Below, one piece after another: positions 15,436 to 22,346 of a DNA stretch of 28,769 bases (position 1 is its first letter; every line of letters begins with the position of its first letter). Source of the stretch: JAMBLL01 sp036985935 (lineage in GTDB: Bacteria; Actinomycetota; Acidimicrobiia; Spongiisociales; UBA5794); assembly GCA_036985935.1 (NCBI GenBank), contig BTQP01000004.1:1-28769 (forward strand), written 5' to 3'. Made by a program: the position numbers and the translations under genes. The notes under the pieces were generated by a model. That model searched no databases, was not told where the DNA came from, and was given only the letters and a program-made list of their open reading frames with translations.

Positions 15436-16695
15436 ATGGGCATGACCCAGGCCGAACGGATTCTGGCAAGAGCATCGGGGCGAGAATCCGTTGCCGCGGG
15501 AGAGTTCGTCATTGCAAACATCGATCTCGCCATGCTCCACGACATCTTCGCTGCCCAGGTATTCGACACGCTGTCAGATGTCGGTGTTGGCGGAGTGTTC
15601 GATCCTGATCGGACCGTGGTCGTGATCGATCACCTCGTACCTGCCCCTTCGGCGGAGGCCGCTGCCATCCATCAGCGGATTCGCGCCCATGTTTCACGCC
15701 TTGGCATCGGCGCCTTCTACGACTCGGGAACGGGGATCTGTCATCAGCTGCTCCCCGAGCGCGGGCACATACGGCCTGGCTCACTGGTCGTCGGCACGGA
15801 CTCCCACAGCACAACGTATGGGGCACTGGGCGCCGGTGGAACAGGGATCGGAACGTCGGACATGGTCTACGCACTGGCGACGGGCAGGCTCTGGTTTCGC
15901 GTACCTGAGACGATTCGGTTCGAGTTCTCCGGTGATCTCCAACCGGCCGTGTCGTGGAAGGATGTCATCCTGTACCTCGCGGGTCGTTTCGGTTCTGATG
16001 CGGCCCAGTACAAGTCCATCGAGTTCGGCGGCGATGCGGCGGCGGGCGCAGATATGTCGAGCCGTTTGACGGTTTCGAACATGGCGGTCGAGATGGGAGC
16101 CAAGTTCGGTCTGTTTGCCGCTGACGATGTCACGAACGCATACCTCCAGGAGCACGGAGGTGATGGATCCGATCCCTTCGGGCCTGAACAGGACGCCACC
16201 TACGAAGCGATTCACGAGATCTCTCTGTCAGACCTCGAGCCACAGATCGCGATGCCGAACGAGGTCGACAGGGTCGGACCGATCGCCGAAGCGAAAGGAC
16301 TTACTATCGATCAGGCCTTCCTCGGATCTTGCACGAACGGCAGGATCGAGGATCTCAGGGCAGCGGCCGAGGTGCTCGATGGCAAACACATCGCACCAGG
16401 TGTCCGGCTCCTCGTCGTCCCGGCCTCACGCGATGTCCTCCAAGAGGCCATAGATACTGGAATACTCGCAACTCTCGTTGACGCTGGCGCATCCCTCCTC
16501 CCACCGGGATGTGGACCATGTTTCGGTGGCCATGGCGGACTGTTGGGACCAGGGGAGCGCTGCATCGGAACACACAATCGCAACTTCATTGGACGCATGG
16601 GGAGCCCCGACGCTGAGATCTTCCTGGCGTCACCCGCGACGGTCGCGGCATCGGCGCTCGTTGGAGCGATCGCCGACCCGCGAGAAGTAGGGTGA
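15436..16695 (+). CDS. Aconitase-superfamily hydro-lyase large subunit (LeuC/homoaconitase-like)
   Basis: 419-residue LeuC-type protein. GTDSHSTTYGALGAGGTGIG is the canonical N-terminal block. The [4Fe-4S] ligands are the Cys in GSCTNGR and the two in GCGPCFGG. Family members isomerise or hydrate 2- or 3-isopropylmalate, homocitrate, citrate-like acids or 2,3-dimethylmaleate. ATG 15436 is preferred (start MGMTQAERILA resembles LeuC, with a G-rich stretch upstream); a GTG at 15409 overlapping the SDR stop is an alternative. The small subunit follows directly. The genuine substrate is unknown; the operon-mate condensing enzyme suggests that its product is the substrate. Confidence 0.87.
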   Translation: MGMTQAERILARASGRESVAAGEFVIANIDLAMLHDIFAAQVFDTLSDVGVGGVFDPDRTVVVIDHLVPAPSAEAAAIHQRIRAHVSRLGIGAFYDSGTGICHQLLPERGHIRPGSLVVGTDSHSTTYGALGAGGTGIGTSDMVYALATGRLWFRVPETIRFEFSGDLQPAVSWKDVILYLAGRFGSDAAQYKSIEFGGDAAAGADMSSRLTVSNMAVEMGAKFGLFAADDVTNAYLQEHGGDGSDPFGPEQDATYEAIHEISLSDLEPQIAMPNEVDRVGPIAEAKGLTIDQAFLGSCTNGRIEDLRAAAEVLDGKHIAPGVRLLVVPASRDVLQEAIDTGILATLVDAGASLLPPGCGPCFGGHGGLLGPGERCIGTHNRNFIGRMGSPDAEIFLASPATVAASALVGAIADPREVG

Positions 16696-16698
16696 GTG

Positions 16699-17199
16699 AT
16701 GACTGATCAGGTAATGCAAGGCCGCGTCTGGAAATTCGACCACGACATCTCTACGGACGTGTTGTCACCGGGTGCGTACGCTGTCGACCCCGTGGAGGTT
16801 CGCAAGCTTCACGTCCTCGAATCAGTGAACCCTTCATTCGCCTCGGAGTGCCAGCAAGGCGACGTAGTCGTGGCCGGAACCAACTTCGGCTGTGGATCGA
16901 GCAGGGAAACGGCCCCTGAGAACCTGGTAGCGGTTGGAATCGCGTGTGTTGTCACCGAGTCGCTGTCGAGGATCTTCATGCGAAACGCCGTGGCTGTGGG
17001 GCTGCCCGTGCTCGTGTGTGAAGGGATACACGACGGATTCGAAGACGGCCAGGGAATCGAGATCGACCTGGCAACAGGGAGAGTCCGTAACCTCACCACC
17101 GGTAGTGAGTTCCAGGGTGATTCATTGCCAGAGGAGATGCGTGAGATCCTCTCTGCAGGGGGCATCCTCGCGGTCCTGAGAGCTCAGCGTGGGGCATGA
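16699..17199 (+). CDS. Aconitase-superfamily hydro-lyase small subunit (LeuD-like)
   Basis: 166-residue swivel domain. VWKFDHDISTDVLSPGAYA is the start of the LeuD-type fold, and AGTNFGCGSSRETAPENL is the conserved substrate-binding block. In place of the YLR-type specificity loop that I expect near the N-terminus of isopropylmalate and homoaconitate enzymes, the protein has SPGAYAVDPVEV, so specificity may differ from LeuD. ATG 16699 is chosen; a GTG directly upstream at 16696 abuts the large-subunit stop. It is the last gene of the long plus-strand operon. Confidence 0.85.
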   Translation: MTDQVMQGRVWKFDHDISTDVLSPGAYAVDPVEVRKLHVLESVNPSFASECQQGDVVVAGTNFGCGSSRETAPENLVAVGIACVVTESLSRIFMRNAVAVGLPVLVCEGIHDGFEDGQGIEIDLATGRVRNLTTGSEFQGDSLPEEMREILSAGGILAVLRAQRGA

Positions 17200-17215
17200 T
17201 CGGCGTGGACGCTCC

Positions 17216-17245
17216 TTGACGCACCTCCTTATGTGTCCGTACAGT
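17216..17245 (+). promoter_or_regulatory. Sigma-70-like promoter of the PAS-LuxR gene
   Basis: TTGACG (17216-17221) and TACAGT (17240-17245) are separated by 18 bases. The predicted start of transcription is near 17252, only about five bases before ATG 17257, so the message would be nearly leaderless. The promoter covers a possible GTG start at 17233, which argues against the longer protein. Confidence 0.55.
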
Positions 17246-17256
17246 CGGTGACACCA

Positions 17257-17925
17257 ATGGCCAGTGTCACAGCGATAGAACCAGGAATCGAAGGGTCCCT
17301 CGTCGATCTCCTCGACGTGATCGGACGAACGACAGATGCCATGGTCGCGGTCGGACCAGATCTACGGGTGATCGCATGGAACGATGCTGCCACGGATCTG
17401 CTGGGATACACGCCTCAAGAGGCGCTTGGCCGCCCATGTTATGAGATCCTCTGCTGGCGCGATCGATGTGGTGGCGTCGTATGCGACGGGCAGTGCCCGG
17501 CCTCTGAAAGAGGAGAAGAAGACGAAGTTTTCGAGACGCAAGAAGTGCTCGGACGTTCAGCATCGGGCGCAACGTTGTGGCTGAGTGCCACGACCATCGT
17601 TCCCCCAATGGAACTGCGAGAGGATTGCCGGTTGGTGCATCTGATCAGAGAGGTGTCTCTTCCGCCTGAGCTCGAGAGGCTCATCGTGGAGCGCCTCGAC
17701 GGCCGTTCACCCGCGACTTTCGGGAAGAATGAGCATCTATCGGCTCTTACCCCGAGGGAACGCGACGTGTTGCAGCTACTCACCGAGGGTCTCGATGGCA
17801 AAGCGATCGCAGAGAGGCTGTACCTATCGCCGGCAACGGTACGCAACCACATCCAGCACATACTCGCCAAGCTCGGTGTGCACAGCCGGGTCGAGGCGGT
17901 GGCGCTGGCTCTGCGAGGTAAGTAG
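17257..17925 (+). CDS. PAS-domain LuxR-family transcriptional regulator with cysteine cluster
   Basis: 222 residues. A PAS domain (about 15-130; GRTTDAMVAVGPDLRVIAWN, ATDLLGYTPQEALGRPC) is followed by a LuxR/NarL-type helix-turn-helix (LTPRERDVLQLLTEGLDGKA, LSPATVRNHIQHILAKLGV). The PAS domain holds five evenly spaced cysteines, C61, C66, C71, C76 and C80, which could sense redox state, bind metal or hold an Fe-S cluster. ATG 17257 is chosen because the promoter at 17216-17245 overlaps the alternative GTG at 17233; neither has a clear ribosome site. No receiver domain is present. Located between the ferredoxin-linked operon and the box/hcr operon, it could control one or both in response to oxygen or redox. 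Confidence 0.85.
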   Translation: MASVTAIEPGIEGSLVDLLDVIGRTTDAMVAVGPDLRVIAWNDAATDLLGYTPQEALGRPCYEILCWRDRCGGVVCDGQCPASERGEEDEVFETQEVLGRSASGATLWLSATTIVPPMELREDCRLVHLIREVSLPPELERLIVERLDGRSPATFGKNEHLSALTPRERDVLQLLTEGLDGKAIAERLYLSPATVRNHIQHILAKLGVHSRVEAVALALRGK

Positions 17926-17936
17926 CGGACCGCCGA

Positions 17937-18500
17937 TCAGCGGCCGAGAATCCCATTCGCGAGGTCTTGGAGGTCCTCCTTGGACTTCCCCTCGAACCGG
18001 CGTGCGCACGCCGCGTCGTACTTCGAGCACAGGTCGCGACAATCGGGACCGACGATCATCCCGTCCGCCATGTTGAACAACACGTTGTTCTCCTTGCCGA
18101 TGTGAGCGACGATCAGATCGATGAACCCCCCAGCAGCACTTCTCAGTTCGGCCTGCGCGCCGGCGTCACCGTCACGGGCCCCGTCGAAGGCCGCCGCCAT
18201 GGAGCGCACAAACGCTCTGCCTTGCTCGTGTTCGTAGAGCATCACAGCAATGGGTCCCGAGTCGTGGGGAAGACCAGCGTTCTCGAGTTCGGGAAACAGC
18301 AGGTCCTCCTCTTTGCCGTGATGGCACGCATCGGCGAAGAGTCGGAAAAATGTGATGCACTGCTCCACGATGGAGTAATCGAGAGACATCCCCGCCGTCT
18401 CATCGGTAAGGAGACGATCGAGCTTGTCGACAACTTCGAGAATCAGCTGATGTTCATCTCGCAGGACAGCGGTTGGAGTCGTGGTTTGTCCGGTATCCAT
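17937..18500 (-). CDS. Hemerythrin-like HHE domain protein
   Basis: 187 residues from ATG 18500. The helical bundle carries the expected iron ligands: His in LRDEHQLIL, HHGKEEDLLFPE, YEHEQGRAF and AHIGKENNVLF. A C-terminal tail has three further cysteines (PDCRDLCSKYDAACARRF). Such proteins bind O2 or act in oxygen/nitrosative-stress sensing or diiron repair. It lies 27 bases after hcrB on the same strand and may be the last gene of the boxCB-hcrCAB operon. A TTG at 18509 is an alternative start. No ribosome site is visible; a TACGTT -10-like hexamer seven bases before the ATG hints at a separate leaderless transcript, though no good -35 accompanies it. Confidence 0.85.
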   Translation of the reverse strand: MDTGQTTTPTAVLRDEHQLILEVVDKLDRLLTDETAGMSLDYSIVEQCITFFRLFADACHHGKEEDLLFPELENAGLPHDSGPIAVMLYEHEQGRAFVRSMAAAFDGARDGDAGAQAELRSAAGGFIDLIVAHIGKENNVLFNMADGMIVGPDCRDLCSKYDAACARRFEGKSKEDLQDLANGILGR

Positions 18501-18527
18501 ACATGTCAACGTAGCACGTGCGCGCCC

Positions 18528-19502
18528 TCAGGCATCCATGAGCTCTTCGAGTGCGCGCTGCACGAACACCGGGATCATTCGCTTGCGATATCGTGAGGTG
18601 AGGTCTGTGTTGTTGAGGGGTCTGGCAAGCTTGCGCGCCGCTTCGGCGGCCATAACAATCATGTCCGTATCGATGGGTTGTCCCACGAGAACTTCCTCGG
18701 CCTCCGGTACCCGGAGGGGTGCCGAAGCAACCGCCCCGAGGACGATGCGAGCGCCGACACACGCACCGTCGTCGTCGAGGCGAAGCACGGCGGCCACACC
18801 GAGAATCGGGAAGTCGATGCTCCCTCGTCGTCTCAACTTGTGGTAGGTCGCCCGCACACCGATGTCCGGTGGAATGACAATCTCGGTGACGATCTCTTCT
18901 GGATCCTTCGTGAGGTGGGCCATGCCATCGTTGCGGTAGAGATGTTCGACGGGAATCGACCGCTCACCGTTTGGACCGATGAGCTGCACATCGGCGCCGA
19001 ACGCGACGAGCATCGGGGCAAGATCGGAGCTGCTGACGGCCCAGCATTCCTTCTTCGCTGGTGCGACCCAGCACATATCTCCCCCTGTTTTGAGACATGG
19101 CTCGGCCGCCTGGCGCCAGGTATCAGGGACGTTCAACCAGTCACAACGAGTGTCAACGCAAAGGTTGCCCCCAACCGTCGCCTGGTTGCGTATCTGTGGT
19201 GATGCCACCGACCGGGCAGCCTTTCGAATCGCTGAAGGAACTCGCTCATCTCGCGCCACGCTCGCCAGCGTTGTGAGGGCACCGACTCGGATGAACCCTT
19301 CGTCATCGATAGCTATGTCGCTGAGACTTTCTACCCGGCGGAGGGAGACGACGGTACGTGCGTCGGGGTACTGGCGTCGTTTGAGGTTCGGTACGAGGTC
19401 GGTTCCACCCGCAGAAAGGAGAGCACCGTCTTGTGCGAGCAGTGCCACAACCTCCTCCAGGGTCGTCGGCGCCTCGTATCGCAGCGGAGGGAGACGAAGC
19501 AT
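18528..19502 (-). CDS. hcrB: 4-hydroxybenzoyl-CoA reductase, FAD/[4Fe-4S] (beta) subunit
   Basis: 324-residue FAD-binding subunit of the xanthine dehydrogenase family. LLSAGGTDLVPNLKRR and SPQIRNQATVGGNLC are the flavin-binding segments. It has the insertion that distinguishes 4-hydroxybenzoyl-CoA reductase from its relatives: cysteines C115, C120, C136, C144 and C153 (GGNLCVDTRC, EPCLKTGGDMCWVAP, KKECWAV), four of which should hold an extra [4Fe-4S] cluster that passes electrons inward from ferredoxin. The length of 324 residues agrees with the Thauera protein as I remember it. The ATG overlaps the hcrA stop (ATGA). Confidence 0.92.
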   Translation of the reverse strand: MLRLPPLRYEAPTTLEEVVALLAQDGALLSAGGTDLVPNLKRRQYPDARTVVSLRRVESLSDIAIDDEGFIRVGALTTLASVARDERVPSAIRKAARSVASPQIRNQATVGGNLCVDTRCDWLNVPDTWRQAAEPCLKTGGDMCWVAPAKKECWAVSSSDLAPMLVAFGADVQLIGPNGERSIPVEHLYRNDGMAHLTKDPEEIVTEIVIPPDIGVRATYHKLRRRGSIDFPILGVAAVLRLDDDGACVGARIVLGAVASAPLRVPEAEEVLVGQPIDTDMIVMAAEAARKLARPLNNTDLTSRYRKRMIPVFVQRALEELMDA

Positions 19503-21877
19503 CAGGCGTTCACTCGTTCAGGCGGTGGGTCCACCAGTATCGGTGAGCGGAAGGTGTAGTCAGGCAGGGTTGTCGGTCCGATCCTACCTGTGCCTCCCTT
19601 GGCCAGGTCATCCAGCCCAGCGAGGATCTTGTCTGGTCTGAGAGGAATCTCATCTACACGGATGCCCAGGGCATCGTGCACGGCATTCACGACGGCAGGG
19701 ACAACGGGGAGGAGCGGACCCTGGCCAACCTCCTTTGCACCGAACGGGCCCTCCGCATCGATGGACTCTACGATGATGGACTCGACCGCAGGCATCTCGA
19801 GAACGGTGGGGATCTTGTAATCCAAAAGGGACGGGCCGTTGTGCAACGCACCGCGGAACGACTGTTCCTCCATGAGGACCTCCCCAAGAGCCATGTGGAC
19901 ACTGCCCTCTATCTGTCCCTGGACGAGCAGCGGATTGATGGACCGGCCGACGTCGTGAGCAAGCCACACCTTCTTCACCGATACGAACCCTGTGTCACGG
20001 TCACAGGTGACCTCCGCAACGCACGCGGAGAATGAGTACGCAGGAGAGGGACCGACACCGGACCCTCTGTAGTCCCCCTTGATGTCCTTCGGCGGCTTGT
20101 ACGTCCCTGTGGTGACGAGAAGACCCCACCTTGCCTCTGCGATCTGTACGGCCTCGGCCCAGGGAATCTCGTGGTCACCAGCGAGTACCACTCCCTTGCC
20201 GAGTTCTACGTCGTCGAGATCCAGATCGAGTTTGTCAGCCACGGCACTGAGGACGAGGTCGGCGAGTTTGAGCGCTGCTTCCAATGCGGCATTGCCGGCC
20301 ATGAATGTCACCCGGCTCGAGTACGACCCGAGATCGACAGGGGTGAGATCGGTGTCGGCAGTGACGAGTGCGAGAGCTGAAGGCTGGAGTCCAAGAGCCT
20401 CTCCGACCACGGTTGCAAGCATGGTCGTTGAGCCTTGCCCACAGTCGGCAGCCATCGAGTACACCGTCACGCCACCGCCCCTGTCCACCTTGATCATCAC
20501 CTCAGACTGGGGCATGTCGTTGAAATAGATAGGAAGTCCGGCTCCCGACATGTAGGCACCGACCGCAAGACCGACGCCGTGCCCCGGAGAAAGGTTGCGG
20601 CGCCTGTTCTGGAATTCGGACATATCCACCGCCCGATCGATGCACTCATCGAGTCCGCAACTGGTGATTCGGAGATGATTCACCGTGGTGGTGAACGGTT
20701 CGACGAGATTTCGTTTCCGAATCGTCACGGGGTCGATCCCGAGATCGTCTGCGGCCTTGTCGAGATGTACCTCCAGACCGAATCGTGGCTGCGGGGTGCC
20801 GTGGCCCCTCTTGGGACCACAGGCTGGTTTGTTCGTGAAGACCCGCACTCCCTCGAATCGGTAGGCAGGGATGTTGTAGGTGACGGTCTGGAGCTGTCCC
20901 GTGTAGAGCAGGGATGCCGCCCCGTAGCTGCCGTAGGCGCCACCATCCAAATACGTCTTGAACGACATCGCGGTGATCCGACCGTCGTCCCTGAACCCGG
21001 TTTTGACCCACATGAGAACCGGATGCCTGCCCCTGTGGGCATAGAAAACCTCTTCCCTCGTGAGCACGATCTTGACCGGGCGACCCGTGACCCGTGCCAG
21101 GTGTGCGGTAACGAGTTCGTGGGAGAAAACGTCCGTCTTTGCACCGAACCCGCCGCCGGTCGGGTTGGCGGTGACCCGGATGCGACTTTCAGGGATCTCG
21201 AGAACTCTGGCAAGGATCCGATGGAGATAGTGAGGGACCTGAGTCGCGGAGAAAACGTGCAGGCGACCGTCCTCCTCAACGAGCGCTACCGCACCGTGAG
21301 CCTCGAGCGCTGCGTGATTGTTGCCCTGGTAGAAAAAGACATCTTCCCGCACGTGGTCTGCGATCTCGAAGCCGGCGTCGACATCGCCGAATTCGAGTGA
21401 CATTTCCCGATCACGGTTGTCGTGTGGTTCGTCGCCATGGATGGGTTCATCAGCGACTTCAACGGCTTCAAAGATGCCCGTGACGGCGGGAAGGGCCTCG
21501 TAGACAACCTCGATGAGGTCGATGGCCCGTTGTGCGGTATCCGGGTCGTCTGCCGCGACCGACGCTACCGGGTCACCAACATGGCGAACCTTGTCGATGG
21601 CAAGGGCATGTTCGTCTTGACTCACAGGAAGTAGCCCGAACGCTACGGGGAGATCCGTTCCGGTGAGAACCGCGTGCACGCCTGGCAACGCCTCTGCTGC
21701 GGATGTGTCGATCGATACGATCCTCGCGTGAGCCTGGGTAGAACGGAGGATTTTTCCGTGGAGCATCCCCGGGTACGAGATGTCGTCGACATACCGGACC
21801 GCCCCGGTCGCCTGGGCGAGGGCATCGACTCGCGGCGCAGCCTTCCCGACGATTCCGTGATGAGGGTGGACCGTCAT
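19502..21877 (-). CDS. hcrA: 4-hydroxybenzoyl-CoA reductase, molybdopterin (alpha) subunit
   Basis: 791-residue molybdenum-cofactor subunit that binds the substrate and removes the phenolic hydroxyl to give benzoyl-CoA. VRHVGDPVASVAADD near the N-terminus, TGGGFGAKTDVFSHEL in the middle, DCGQGSTTMLATVVGEALG and DLGSYSSRVTFMAGNAAL further on are molybdopterin-binding blocks of the family. At the position where xanthine dehydrogenases have the catalytic Glu (AKxVGEPP) this protein reads AKEVGQGPLL, with Gln at about residue 719. ATG 21877 overlaps the hcrC stop as ATGA and has GGAGG upstream; the longer open frame is a shadow of hcrC. Gene order hcrC-hcrA-hcrB differs from hcrCAB only in being on the minus strand here. 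Confidence 0.9.
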   Translation of the reverse strand: MTVHPHHGIVGKAAPRVDALAQATGAVRYVDDISYPGMLHGKILRSTQAHARIVSIDTSAAEALPGVHAVLTGTDLPVAFGLLPVSQDEHALAIDKVRHVGDPVASVAADDPDTAQRAIDLIEVVYEALPAVTGIFEAVEVADEPIHGDEPHDNRDREMSLEFGDVDAGFEIADHVREDVFFYQGNNHAALEAHGAVALVEEDGRLHVFSATQVPHYLHRILARVLEIPESRIRVTANPTGGGFGAKTDVFSHELVTAHLARVTGRPVKIVLTREEVFYAHRGRHPVLMWVKTGFRDDGRITAMSFKTYLDGGAYGSYGAASLLYTGQLQTVTYNIPAYRFEGVRVFTNKPACGPKRGHGTPQPRFGLEVHLDKAADDLGIDPVTIRKRNLVEPFTTTVNHLRITSCGLDECIDRAVDMSEFQNRRRNLSPGHGVGLAVGAYMSGAGLPIYFNDMPQSEVMIKVDRGGGVTVYSMAADCGQGSTTMLATVVGEALGLQPSALALVTADTDLTPVDLGSYSSRVTFMAGNAALEAALKLADLVLSAVADKLDLDLDDVELGKGVVLAGDHEIPWAEAVQIAEARWGLLVTTGTYKPPKDIKGDYRGSGVGPSPAYSFSACVAEVTCDRDTGFVSVKKVWLAHDVGRSINPLLVQGQIEGSVHMALGEVLMEEQSFRGALHNGPSLLDYKIPTVLEMPAVESIIVESIDAEGPFGAKEVGQGPLLPVVPAVVNAVHDALGIRVDEIPLRPDKILAGLDDLAKGGTGRIGPTTLPDYTFRSPILVDPPPERVNA

Positions 21878-22338
21878 CGGTTTTCCTCCGCGACGGCGGC
21901 AACTGCCTTCACGATGGCGAGGTATCCGGTACATCGACACATGTTTCCGGCGATCGCTTCCTCGATGGCCTGGTTGCTCGGAGTCGGATCCCGGTCCAGG
22001 AGTGCCTTTGCTGTGAGAATCATCGCTGGCGTGCAGTAGCCGCACTGAGCAGCGCCATGCTCACCGAACGAGCGCTGCAGAGCATGAGGATGGGTGATCG
22101 ACCCGATCCCTTCGATCGTGACGATTTCAGCATCTGTCGCTTCGACGGTCAGCGTCAGGCAAGACAGGATTGGAATTCCATCCACAAGAACGGTACAGGC
22201 TCCGCACTCTCCGAGTTCGCAGCCATGTTTCGTACCGGTGAGGCCGAGATCTTCACGAACGGTCTCGAGCAGCGTGCGATGCGGAGCAACGAAAAGACTC
22301 CTGGTCACGCCGTTGACGTTCAATGTCACCGGTTCCAT
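21874..22338 (-). CDS. hcrC: 4-hydroxybenzoyl-CoA reductase, 2x[2Fe-2S] (gamma) subunit
   Basis: 154-residue iron-sulfur subunit. The plant-type [2Fe-2S] site is HGCELGECGACTVL plus the Cys in PILSC; the second is QCGYCTPAMI with GNMCRCTGY. The cysteine pattern is that of the small subunits of the xanthine dehydrogenase family. It begins at ATG 22338, eight bases after the boxB stop, so it is very probably co-transcribed with boxB. Function as part of HcrABC is set by the diagnostic hcrB insertion. Confidence 0.9.
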   Translation of the reverse strand: MEPVTLNVNGVTRSLFVAPHRTLLETVREDLGLTGTKHGCELGECGACTVLVDGIPILSCLTLTVEATDAEIVTIEGIGSITHPHALQRSFGEHGAAQCGYCTPAMILTAKALLDRDPTPSNQAIEEAIAGNMCRCTGYLAIVKAVAAVAEENR

Positions 22339-22346
22339 CGTTTCTC

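Noticed and set aside
17926..17960. Possible bidirectional terminator between the LuxR and hemerythrin genes
   Set aside because: Only a four-base CCGC/GCGG stem with no T-run on either side; too weak to call.
18504..18509. TTGACA as a -35 element within the hemerythrin start region
   Set aside because: Read on the minus strand it is a perfect -35, but no -10 follows at the right distance and it overlaps the start codon.
20435..21400. 321-codon plus-strand open frame opposite hcrA
   Set aside because: Lies entirely antisense to a clear molybdopterin subunit and shows no domain of its own.
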